Assembly: GCA_029262065.1 (NCBI GenBank)
Contig: JAJDAC010000014.1
Span: 1 to 64,000 of the forward strand
Source: Candidatus Krumholzibacteriota bacterium
GTDB lineage: Bacteria; Krumholzibacteriota; Krumholzibacteriia; JAJRXK01
Length of the DNA stretch: 64,000 nt
Direction of reading: 5' to 3'
The notes below the pieces were generated by a model. It was not told the origin of the DNA and searched no databases. It saw only the letters and a program-made list of their open reading frames with translations. This document shows positions 34,120 through 42,254 of the stretch, piece by piece. A program made the translations under genes and the position numbers. The stretch's first letter is position 1, and each line of letters begins with the position of its first letter.

Positions 34120-35315
34120 TTCGCCAATCAATAAATCGATCGCAATCGACGCGCGGGGGGCTGGCGACGAGCTTTGGGCTGCACGCGGCCATACTGTTGC
34201 TGTTGGTGATCGTCGCTCAGCGCGCGGCCGATGTACCGGAAGCCGAGGAGCTCACGCGCATCTCGTACATCGAAGCCACGTACGGCGAAGATGTCGCCAA
34301 GAAGGTGCGCATCAAGACCGCACCCAAGCCCAGCCCTGATCCGCCGGGCAAGGGAATCTCGACCGAGTCGCTGGCCAAGAAGGATTCGGCGTCCGAAAAG
34401 GCGCCCGAGCCCAAAGCGCCCACGCCGACGCGACGTACGTCGCAGCAGGAGTTGGCGGCGGCGCCCAAACTGGAGTCGCGCGAGCCCGTGCGCAATACGC
34501 CCATGGAATTGCCGGGACGAGTCGAACTCTCGTCCAAGGACGTGGCGGAGATCTCCGCTCCCTACGTGCCGCCTACGAAACGTCGTGAGAGTTTCATGCC
34601 CAACGACGCCGCGCTCAAGAGTCGCGGCAAGTCGCTGGCGGTTGCCGATGCCGATATTGCCGGCAGCTCGTTGAAGAGTACCCCGGGTAGCAAGCTGGCC
34701 ACCGATGATGGTCCCGCGCTCAAGAGTCGCTCGGGCGGAACTTCTGGCGGTACCAGCAGCTATGCGCCGCCAACCTCTGGCCTGCGCTCCCGCGGCGGGG
34801 GCAAGGGAATCGCGGACGCCACGGGTTCACCGAATCCGGGTCGATCTTCCAGTGAAAAAGGGCGACGCACCATCTTGGACTACGGCCAAGGTGGCGGCGG
34901 GTTGAAAGGCAAAGGCGGCGGCCTGGCTGAAGCGCCTTCGGCTGTCGTGAAGCCCAAGGCATCTTCGCCCAAGGCTCAGATCGCCGACACCGCGGCCGAT
35001 CAGATCGACGCCAATGGCATGAAGATGACGATCTCAGGCCAGATCAAGGGCCGCAAGATTCTCGAGAGCGTGCCGCCCCAGTACACCGATCGCGCTCGGC
35101 GTGAGGGTTGGGAAGGCGTAGTTGGCGTGCACTTCACCGTAATGCCCGACGGTCGCGTGAAGGACAACATGTACCTGGAGCAGACCTCGATGCATCGTGA
35201 TCTGAACCAGGCCGCCATGCGCGCCATCAAGAAGTTTCGGTTCGCTCCGCTACCGGGGAACCAACCCCAGGTCGAGCAGTGGGGCGTCATTACCATCGTG
35301 TTTCGTTTGAGCTAG
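34116..35315 (+). CDS. TonB/TolA-like energy-transducing protein
   Basis: A 399-residue protein with one N-terminal helix (about 17-36) that carries the Ser19-x3-His23 motif (SFGLH) used by TonB and TolA to couple to ExbB/TolQ. A long Pro/Lys/Ser/Gly-rich periplasmic linker (about 55-300), with several ALKSR-like segments, follows. The last about 95 residues are a TonB C-terminal domain: VPPQYTDRARREGWEGVVGVHFTVMPDG split by the usual loops, then AAMRAIKKFRFAPLPG and WGVITIVFRL. It should span the periplasm and transmit force from the ExbB/ExbD motor to an outer-membrane partner, which may be the PorV-like barrel or the OmpA-like protein. The start overlaps the previous stop (ATGA). Confidence 0.88.
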   Translation: MIRQSINRSQSTRGGLATSFGLHAAILLLLVIVAQRAADVPEAEELTRISYIEATYGEDVAKKVRIKTAPKPSPDPPGKGISTESLAKKDSASEKAPEPKAPTPTRRTSQQELAAAPKLESREPVRNTPMELPGRVELSSKDVAEISAPYVPPTKRRESFMPNDAALKSRGKSLAVADADIAGSSLKSTPGSKLATDDGPALKSRSGGTSGGTSSYAPPTSGLRSRGGGKGIADATGSPNPGRSSSEKGRRTILDYGQGGGGLKGKGGGLAEAPSAVVKPKASSPKAQIADTAADQIDANGMKMTISGQIKGRKILESVPPQYTDRARREGWEGVVGVHFTVMPDGRVKDNMYLEQTSMHRDLNQAAMRAIKKFRFAPLPGNQPQVEQWGVITIVFRLS

Positions 35316-35335
35316 GGACCCGACGGAGGAACGTC

Positions 35336-36289
35336 ATGGCCGGCAGACAGAAGATTCTGGGATTCACTTCGAGCACCGCCATCATTCTGGCGCTGTCGAC
35401 CACCATTGCGGTGGGCGAGGACGAAGCGACTGAGGGCAAGCAATTCACCGAGGCCGGTGAAGAGGGGGCTGCACTACCCGAGATGGTGGTGGAGGCGCAG
35501 AACCAGGTGCGTCAGGACATACAGAAGAGTGCGTTCGATTTCGAACTGACCGCCGCCGAGGTGGACTCGTTCTACACGGTAACCGACGCCGAGGCGTTGG
35601 GCATGAGTCCGGTCAGCGGTCTACAACCTCATTTGAACAACCTGGAGACCCTGGCCAGCGACCAGCCACCGCATTACTGGTTGCCTGAGATGAGTCGTGA
35701 GCCCGTGGCCACGTTCTATCCCGAAGAGGCCGAGGGCCACAAGGTTCGCGACTGGAAACTGGTCATTACCGACTTCCGCGGGTCGCAGTTCCGTGAATTC
35801 ACCGGTGGGGGCACACCGCCCCAGAAGCTCGAGTGGGATGGGCGTGGGGACGACGGCACCATTTTGGAACCTGGCTATCCGTACAGCTACGTGTTCAGCC
35901 TGACCGACAAGGGAACCAATACCTACAACCACGCGGGCGTGAGCTTCCGGGTGCCGGGACTGGACTACCACGACGGTGGCAATCGCCACCTGGAGTTGGC
36001 CGGCGACGAGTTGTTCAGTCGCTTCGAAAGCGAATTGGGTGACACGGGTCGAGACTGGCTGACGCGAGCCTCAGACGTCATCCGCGAGCATCCCTATTCC
36101 CCCGTGCGCGTCTACGTACTGGCCGAGGATCTGGGCTTGGCCGAGGATCGCGCCGACGCGGTGGCCTCGTTCCTGGCCAGCAGCATGATCGTGCCGCGGG
36201 AACAGATCGAGACCGAAGCCGAGCAGCGCCCCGACCTGCGGTCCGAGCTCGATGGTCGCGTACGCATCGTCATCGAGCACGCGGAATAA
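35336..36289 (+). CDS. Secreted protein with FlgD-like module and degenerate OmpA-like C-terminus
   Basis: A 317-residue protein with a signal peptide (1-27, cut near VGED). After an acidic stretch (30-50), residues about 140-205 form a FlgD-type module (WKLVITDFRGSQ, GGGTPPQKLEWDGRGDDG) closely similar to the one in the PorV-like protein. The last about 75 residues (VRVYVLAEDLGLAEDRADAVASFL split over loops, then DGRVRIVIEHAE) resemble an OmpA/Pal peptidoglycan-binding domain, though the usual NxxLSxxRA core is weak. It could be the Pal-like anchor of the motor. GGAGGAACGTC precedes the ATG at 35336. Its last 20 bases overlap the end of the convergent M28 peptidase gene. Confidence 0.65.
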   Translation: MAGRQKILGFTSSTAIILALSTTIAVGEDEATEGKQFTEAGEEGAALPEMVVEAQNQVRQDIQKSAFDFELTAAEVDSFYTVTDAEALGMSPVSGLQPHLNNLETLASDQPPHYWLPEMSREPVATFYPEEAEGHKVRDWKLVITDFRGSQFREFTGGGTPPQKLEWDGRGDDGTILEPGYPYSYVFSLTDKGTNTYNHAGVSFRVPGLDYHDGGNRHLELAGDELFSRFESELGDTGRDWLTRASDVIREHPYSPVRVYVLAEDLGLAEDRADAVASFLASSMIVPREQIETEAEQRPDLRSELDGRVRIVIEHAE

Positions 36290-37742
36290 GTCGGCCAGGC
36301 ATATCCGCCAACACGTACGCGGCGATCGCCATGATGGCCACGTTACGGTCCAGATCATCCTTCACGATACGGTCGAAGGTATCGGCCGGCGTGTGATGGA
36401 TGGGCCAGTAGCCCGTTGTGTCGTGGTGCATTCCCAGTCCCACCGCTCCCAGCTTCACCATGGGGCTGATGTCGGCGCCGCCGTACGCCAGGATGTTCTG
36501 GTTCGCGCCCAACGGAGCGAGCAGAGACGCCAGCTGGTTCAGATTCGCTAGCGCCACCTGCTTGAGTTCTTCGAGCGCGGCCTCGGGATCCTCGGCGTCC
36601 TCCGGTACGGCGGCTTCGCGAACGTCCAAACGAAAACCCGACGCCAAGCCGTTGCCCGTATCCGACTCGATCAGGGCCACGTGATTGTCCAGTTCGTCCT
36701 CGTGGGCGGCCAGGTAGGCTTCGCCGCCGCGCAGGCCGTTCTCTTCGTTGGTGAACAGCACCACGCGCAATGTTCGCCGTGGCGCCAGGCCCAGGTGTTG
36801 GATGATGCGCGCGGCGTCGAGCGAGATGATGCAGCCGGCCCCGTCGTCCTGGGCGCCCTGGCCCACATCCCACGAGTCGATATGACCGCCGACCACGACG
36901 ATCTCGTCGGGTAGTTCGGAGCCTACGACTTCTCCCACCAGGTTGTAGGAGACGGAGTCATCCAGGGTCTGCGCGTCCATGAGGAGGCGCACCACGACTT
37001 CAGTGCCGCGGTCGACCATGCGGTGCAGGCGCTCCGCATCTTCCACGGTTACCGCTGCGGCGGGAATCTGCGGCACGTCTTCGGCGTAGCGCAACGCGCC
37101 GGTGTGAGGAGTGTCATGTCCCTTGGGTCCCACCGACCGCACCAACACCGCCACCGCTCCCAGCTTGGCCGCTTCACTCGCGCCGCGTGAACGGTACGCC
37201 ACGGTTTCTCCGTAGCTGGTGAACGGCACGTCGTAAAGCACGATCTTGCCAAGCACGGCGGTTTCGCCGATGGCCTCGAGTTCTTCGTAGCTATCGACGA
37301 CCACCACGGGAGCCTCGATACCGTTGGTGGGAGTTCCCACGCTTCGGCCCAGGCCCAGGATGGTCAGCTCGTGGTGACGTGGCACCACGATCGATGCGCT
37401 CTCCTCGCCGCGTACCCACGTGGGTACCAGGACTTTTTCCTTGTGCACGTTCTGCAGGCCGAACTCGCGCATGCGTTCGGCGCACCAATCGATGGCGTCT
37501 TCCAACTCAGGGGTACCGCTCAGTCGATGCCCGAACTGGTCGCAGAGTTCGCCCAGGGTTTCGTAGGCGGTATCGGAGGTAAGGGCGTGGCCAAGAATGG
37601 CGCCGGCCCGGTCGATGTAGGTCGAGTGCAGCTCCGAATGGGCCTCGGTCTGGGCCTGGACGGGCGCGACCGCCAACGCCAGAGCAAAAGCGATGGCCAC
37701 GCCTGAGGCGGAGATGATTGCGAGCGTGCGGAACAGAAGCAT
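36270..37742 (-). CDS. Secreted M28 family zinc aminopeptidase with PA domain
   Basis: A 490-residue peptidase with a signal peptide (1-31, cut after VQAQ). A protease-associated domain is inserted at about 130-250. The di-zinc site of M28 is complete: His287 and the catalytic Asp289 in GGHIDSWD, bridging Asp299 in GAQDDGAG, Glu333 (catalytic) and Glu334 in NEENG, Asp361 in ESDTGN, and His450 in HHTPADTFD. Enzymes of this type release N-terminal amino acids or split dipeptides outside the cytoplasm. I use the ATG at 37742, which has GGAGA upstream and gives the signal peptide, rather than the longer frame to 37952. It is divergent from a secreted amidohydrolase, together suggesting peptide or amino-acid scavenging. 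Confidence 0.9.
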   Translation of the reverse strand: MLLFRTLAIISASGVAIAFALALAVAPVQAQTEAHSELHSTYIDRAGAILGHALTSDTAYETLGELCDQFGHRLSGTPELEDAIDWCAERMREFGLQNVHKEKVLVPTWVRGEESASIVVPRHHELTILGLGRSVGTPTNGIEAPVVVVDSYEELEAIGETAVLGKIVLYDVPFTSYGETVAYRSRGASEAAKLGAVAVLVRSVGPKGHDTPHTGALRYAEDVPQIPAAAVTVEDAERLHRMVDRGTEVVVRLLMDAQTLDDSVSYNLVGEVVGSELPDEIVVVGGHIDSWDVGQGAQDDGAGCIISLDAARIIQHLGLAPRRTLRVVLFTNEENGLRGGEAYLAAHEDELDNHVALIESDTGNGLASGFRLDVREAAVPEDAEDPEAALEELKQVALANLNQLASLLAPLGANQNILAYGGADISPMVKLGAVGLGMHHDTTGYWPIHHTPADTFDRIVKDDLDRNVAIMAIAAYVLADMPGRLIPRAR

Positions 37743-37896
37743 GGGTCGTCTCCGTGCAAGGGATCGGAGCACAATACCAGGCAAGCCTACGGTTGTCTTC
37801 CTCGGCTCGCTGGCTGGGGCCTCGCACTTGGTGGCGCGGTGCAGTATTGTTTTCGCTCGTTGTCCATCAAGACTCTTGCCCCGGGTGTAGTAAAAA

Positions 37897-40800
37897 ATGC
37901 GTGCGCTCTTTGCCCTTCTCCTTCCGATTGTGATCCTGGCCTGGCCCCACATGGGCGCGGCCCAACTCGACGCTCACGACGAAGAGCATGCGGGCATGGA
38001 AAAGGCCGCGCAGGATACGACGTCCCAGGCCGAAGAATCCGACGAGTGGGATGTGGCCACTTCGACGCTGGCGGCCAGCGAGACCGAGGCCTGGACCGTC
38101 GACGAGGGCACGTGGATGAGTCTCGACGTTTCTCCCGACGGCTCGACGATCGTGTTCGACCTGCTGGGCGACTTGTTCACCCTACCCATGGCCGGTGGTC
38201 AAGCCACTCTGCTGCGAGGCGGGCGCGCTTATGACGTGCAACCCCGGTACAGTCCCGACGGCCAATGGATCAGCTTCACCAGCGACGGTGGCGGCGGCGA
38301 CAACGTGTGGGTCATGCGCGCCGACGGATCGCAGGCCCGGGCCGTGACCGATGAAAGCTTTCGACTGCTGAACAACGCCGCCTGGATGCCCGACGGATCG
38401 GCCCTGGTGGCGCGCAAACATTTCACCAGCGGGCGTTCGCTGGGCGCGGGCGAGATGTGGCTGTACGACGTGAACAGCGGCGGTAGTGGCGTGCAACTCA
38501 CCGAGAAGCCCAACGACCAGAAAGACGTGGGCGAGCCCGAGGTCAGCCCCGACGGTCGCTACCTGTACTACAGCCTGGACTCCACGCCGGGATCGCGGTT
38601 CGAGTACAACAAGGATCCCAACGACACCATCTACGAAATCCGGCGGCTCGATCTGGACGAGGGTCGCACCGAAACCGTGGTGAGCGAAGCCGGCGGTTCG
38701 GTCCGGCCGGAAATTTCTCCCGACGGCAAACACCTGGCGTTCGTGCGACGCGTGCGTCTGAAGAGCGTTCTCATGGTTCGCGATCTGCAGACCGGCGAAG
38801 ATCGCGTGCTGTTCGATGGCCTCTCACTCGACAGTCAGGAGACCTGGGCCATCTTCGGCGTGTACCCCGGGTTCGCGTGGACGCCGGACGGCGGCTCCAT
38901 CGTCATCTGGGCCGAAGGCAAGATCATGCGCGTCGACGTGGCCACCGGCGCCGCTCGTGAAATCCCCTTCGAGGCCAACCTGGAACACGACGTGGTGCAG
39001 GCCCTGCGGTTTCCCCAGGACGTGGGCGAATCGGACATGGACGTCAAGGTGCTGCGTTGGCATCGCGTTTCCCCCGACGGCAAGACGGTGGTGTTCCAGG
39101 CGCTGGGTCATCTGTGGGTGCGCCCGGTCGAAGCTGGAACGCCGCGTCGGTTGACCGATGGTAGTGACTTCGAGTTCCACCCCGCCTGGTCCAACGACGG
39201 GCGCAGCTTGGTGTACACCACGTGGAACGACAAGACCGGCGGTCGCGTGCGCACGGTGCGCGCCAACGGTGGCGCTGGCCGTGTGGTCGTGGACACACCC
39301 GGTCATTACAGCGAACCAAGCTTCTCTTCCGACGGCACCGAAATTGTCTACCGTCGCGGCGGCGGCGACTTCTATCGTGGTCGCGCGTACACCGGCGAAG
39401 AGGGGATCTACGTGGTGGGCGCCAAGGGCGGCCAGCCCACGCGCGTTACGCGCGACGGTTCGCGTCCGCGTTTCTTCGAAGACGACCAGCGTATTCTGCT
39501 GTTCGAGCGTGGCTCCACGAAAACGCTGTATAGCGTGAACCGTATGGGGGGCGATCGTCGCGATCTGGCCACCAGTGAACGCGCCATGGAAATCACCCTT
39601 TCACCCGACGGCCGCTGGCTGGCGTTCGAAGAGTTGTGGCAAGTGTACGTGACGCGACGACCGGCGGCGGGTCGCGCGATTGCGGTAGGTCCGAGCATGG
39701 GAAACCTTCCCGTGCACAAGGTGAGCGACGTGGCGGGCGAGTTCCTCGACTGGTCCCCCGATAGTCGTCACCTGCGATTCGGGTTGGCGGCCGAGCTGCG
39801 CGTGATCGACGTGGAGCCGTTGTTTGCCTACCAGGAACCGGAAGACGAAAACGAAGACGAGGACTCCAAGGTCGAAGAAGACGATGAGGCCGAAGAAGAC
39901 GATGAGGAAGAGGACGAGCCGAGTCTGGTGGAACAGAACACGCAGGTCGTCGACCTTGGCTTCAAGCATCCGCGCGATACTCCCAACACCAATGTGCTGC
40001 TGACCGGCGCCACAGTCATCACCATGGAAGGTGACACTGTGATCGAGAATGGTTGGGTCCGGGTGAGGGGCAACGAGATCGTTGCTGTCGGACCGGTAAG
40101 CAACAATTCGGAAGGGAGCGGCATCGTCGACATCCGCGGAGACCTCCAATCGATCGACGTGTCCGGCAAGTTCATCGTCCCCGGTTACATCGATACCCAC
40201 GCGCACATGGGCAGCAGCAACAGCGACATGCACGCGCAGAACAACTGGGCGTACATGGCCAACCTGGCGTTTGGCGTGACGACCACGCATGACCCCAGCA
40301 ACAACACCCGCATGGTATTCGCGAGCCACGAGTTGGTGGAGGCGGGAAAGACCGTGGGCCCCCGGGTGTATTCCACCGGCACGATCCTCTACGGCGCCGA
40401 GGGCGACTTCAAGGCGCCCATCGACAGCCGCGACGATGCGCAACGCCATCTCAAACGACTCAAGGCCTACGGCGCCTTCAGTTGCAAAAGCTACAATCAG
40501 CCGCGACGCAACCAGCGCCAGTGGGTCATCCGCGAAGCCCACGATTTGGAAATGATGGTCATGCCCGAGGGTGGCTCCACGCTGAACCACAACCTCACCA
40601 TGTTCCTGGACGGGCATTCCACGTTGGAGCATCCGCTGCCCATCGCTCCGTTCTACGACGACATCCGCGGACTGGTCCTGGCCAGCGGCACGGCGTACAC
40701 GCCCACGCTCATCGTCGGCTACGGCGGTATCTGGGGTGAGAACTACTGGTACCAGAAGACAAACGTGTGGGAGAACGAACGCTTGATGAACTTCGTGCCG

Positions 40801-41301
40801 CGTTCGGTGGTCGACCCGCGTTCGCGCCGCCGCATCATGGCGCCCGACGATGACTTCCATCACGTGAAGTTGGCGGCCGGAGCCGCTTCGTTGGTGCGTG
40901 GCGGCGGCGTGGCCACGGTGGGGGCACACGGTCAGCTGCAGGGCCTGGGTGTGCACTGGGAAATGTGGATGTACGCGCAGGGCGGGTTGTCGCCCCTGGA
41001 AGTGCTGCGCGTCGGCACGTTGCATGGCGCCACGGCCATTGGCATGGACCACCGGCTTGGCTCGATCGAAACAGGAAAGCTGGCCGACCTGTTGGTGCTC
41101 GACCGCGACCCCCGTAAGGACATACGCAACACCGAGTCGGTGGCCATGGTCATGAGCAACGGCCGGTTGTACGACGCACGCACCATGGATCAGCTGGCGC
41201 CGGAGGCTACGCCGCGTCCGGTCGGTCCCTCGTTTGAAAGCATTCCGCGGGGACTATGGGGAGTCGACTGCCAAGCGTTTGCCACCGAGGTCACGCCGTA
41301 G
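37897..41301 (+). CDS. Secreted TolB-type beta-propeller fused to an amidohydrolase
   Basis: A 1,134-residue protein with a signal peptide (1-22, cut after GAAQ). Residues about 70-645 contain repeated SPDGxxxxF units of a WD40/TolB-like propeller (VSPDGSTIVFDLLG, YSPDGQWISFTSDG, ISPDGKHLAFVRR and more). A strongly acidic linker (about 648-679, nearly all Asp/Glu) follows. From about 690 to the end is an imidazolonepropionase-type amidohydrolase domain with metal ligands His768 and His770 in DTHAHMG, Lys in SCKSYNQP (probable carbamylated Lys), TLEHPLP and the C-terminal GSIETGKLADLLVLDRDP. The Asp usually found on the last strand appears as VGAHGQ. Similar propeller-amidohydrolases are thought to cleave small peptides or amide bonds. 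The 154-base divergent gap holds its promoter. Confidence 0.87.
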   Translation: MRALFALLLPIVILAWPHMGAAQLDAHDEEHAGMEKAAQDTTSQAEESDEWDVATSTLAASETEAWTVDEGTWMSLDVSPDGSTIVFDLLGDLFTLPMAGGQATLLRGGRAYDVQPRYSPDGQWISFTSDGGGGDNVWVMRADGSQARAVTDESFRLLNNAAWMPDGSALVARKHFTSGRSLGAGEMWLYDVNSGGSGVQLTEKPNDQKDVGEPEVSPDGRYLYYSLDSTPGSRFEYNKDPNDTIYEIRRLDLDEGRTETVVSEAGGSVRPEISPDGKHLAFVRRVRLKSVLMVRDLQTGEDRVLFDGLSLDSQETWAIFGVYPGFAWTPDGGSIVIWAEGKIMRVDVATGAAREIPFEANLEHDVVQALRFPQDVGESDMDVKVLRWHRVSPDGKTVVFQALGHLWVRPVEAGTPRRLTDGSDFEFHPAWSNDGRSLVYTTWNDKTGGRVRTVRANGGAGRVVVDTPGHYSEPSFSSDGTEIVYRRGGGDFYRGRAYTGEEGIYVVGAKGGQPTRVTRDGSRPRFFEDDQRILLFERGSTKTLYSVNRMGGDRRDLATSERAMEITLSPDGRWLAFEELWQVYVTRRPAAGRAIAVGPSMGNLPVHKVSDVAGEFLDWSPDSRHLRFGLAAELRVIDVEPLFAYQEPEDENEDEDSKVEEDDEAEEDDEEEDEPSLVEQNTQVVDLGFKHPRDTPNTNVLLTGATVITMEGDTVIENGWVRVRGNEIVAVGPVSNNSEGSGIVDIRGDLQSIDVSGKFIVPGYIDTHAHMGSSNSDMHAQNNWAYMANLAFGVTTTHDPSNNTRMVFASHELVEAGKTVGPRVYSTGTILYGAEGDFKAPIDSRDDAQRHLKRLKAYGAFSCKSYNQPRRNQRQWVIREAHDLEMMVMPEGGSTLNHNLTMFLDGHSTLEHPLPIAPFYDDIRGLVLASGTAYTPTLIVGYGGIWGENYWYQKTNVWENERLMNFVPRSVVDPRSRRRIMAPDDDFHHVKLAAGAASLVRGGGVATVGAHGQLQGLGVHWEMWMYAQGGLSPLEVLRVGTLHGATAIGMDHRLGSIETGKLADLLVLDRDPRKDIRNTESVAMVMSNGRLYDARTMDQLAPEATPRPVGPSFESIPRGLWGVDCQAFATEVTP

Positions 41302-41326
41302 TTCGACTTGAGCCCCGCGGGGAGGC

Positions 41327-41947
41327 TCAGGCCAGGCTGGCCCAGAGGTGAAGGCTGGCCAGGCTGCGGTAGGGTCGCCAGGGCTGGGCCAGGCGCTCGA
41401 AGCGGTCGGGCTTGGGGCGTTGCCGCAGGTTGTAGGACAGGTGGGCGGCCGACTGAAGGCCCAGGTCGCCCACCGACAGTACGTCGGGGCGGCCGAGCAC
41501 GAAGATCAGATACATCTCGGCCGTCCAGCGCCCGATGCCCTTCACCTGAATCAGATCCGCCACCACATCCTCGTTCTCCAGATGGGGCAGGCGGCGCAGG
41601 TTGAGTCTCTTGTCGACCATGTGGTCGGCCAGATCGCGCAGGTAGGTGGCCTTCTGGCGCGAGACTCCAACCCCGCGAAAAGCCTCTAAATCCAGTGTTT
41701 GGAGGGCTTCTGGCGAGATCCGGCCATTCAACCGGGCGTCGAGGCGGCCGTGGATGGTGCGGGCAGCCTTCACCGAGATCTGTTGGTCGATGATGGCTCG
41801 GACCAGGGCGCCGAACGCCGATCGGGGACGACCGGGCCAGGGGTCGCCGTGGGCATCGACGAACTTGGCCATGGTGGCGCAAGTCTCGCGAAGGTGACGC
41901 TGGCCCTCGGCTCGTGTCGAGGGGTCATGTAGGGTCGATCTTGCCAT
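41327..41947 (-). CDS. AlkA-like DNA-3-methyladenine glycosylase II
   Basis: A 206-residue HhH-GPD base-excision glycosylase that removes alkylated bases from DNA. The helix-hairpin-helix is LIQVKGIGRWTA (132-143), and the catalytic Asp is Asp161 in LSVGDLGLQ. AFGALVRAIIDQQISVKAA is the usual alkA-type N-terminal helix. It lacks the N-terminal AlkA domain of E. coli and has no iron-sulphur cysteines, so it is a short AlkA (MAG-like) form. It stands alone on the minus strand, tail to tail with the amidohydrolase gene. A TGAGCC/GGCTCA inverted repeat (41309-41329) lies at the junction but has no T-run. Confidence 0.88.
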   Translation of the reverse strand: MARSTLHDPSTRAEGQRHLRETCATMAKFVDAHGDPWPGRPRSAFGALVRAIIDQQISVKAARTIHGRLDARLNGRISPEALQTLDLEAFRGVGVSRQKATYLRDLADHMVDKRLNLRRLPHLENEDVVADLIQVKGIGRWTAEMYLIFVLGRPDVLSVGDLGLQSAAHLSYNLRQRPKPDRFERLAQPWRPYRSLASLHLWASLA

Positions 41948-42254
41948 GGCCCAGAGGGTAGTCCCGTGTGAGTCCCTGAAACAAATAGATTTGCCAAACT
42001 CGCCGAAATCCGGTAGATCTCACAGTAGGCGCACGGAGGCGGGGTCTTATCTCGCTTCCCTGCTTTGCGCCTCGCGCGACCCAGCGTCCCAAGGTCCTTT
42101 CGGATCCCGGCACGCTGACGGGTAAGCCAACCGCGTGGCCATCCGCGCCGTCAGCCCTTGTGGCTGTATTCTCGCAAGCCCCAGTCGCAGATCGTCGAAC
42201 GACCCAATTGGGACGTTCGCGCGAGGCCTGAACCAAAAAGAAAAAACGGAATCT
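41948..42254. other. Intergenic stretch between alkA-like gene and rho
   Basis: A 307-base divergent gap. A weak promoter-like pair for rho (TTGCCA at 41991, TAGATC at 42014, spacer 17) would leave a leader of more than 200 bases, which could fit rho autoregulation, but the -10 match is poor. A purine run (AAAAAGAAAAAACGGAA) precedes the rho ATG. I see no RNA gene here. Confidence 0.35.

Noticed and set aside
39601-41052. A 483-codon minus-strand frame opposite the amidohydrolase
   Set aside because: His/Val/Gly-rich antisense shadow; the opposite strand contains the metal-binding motifs.
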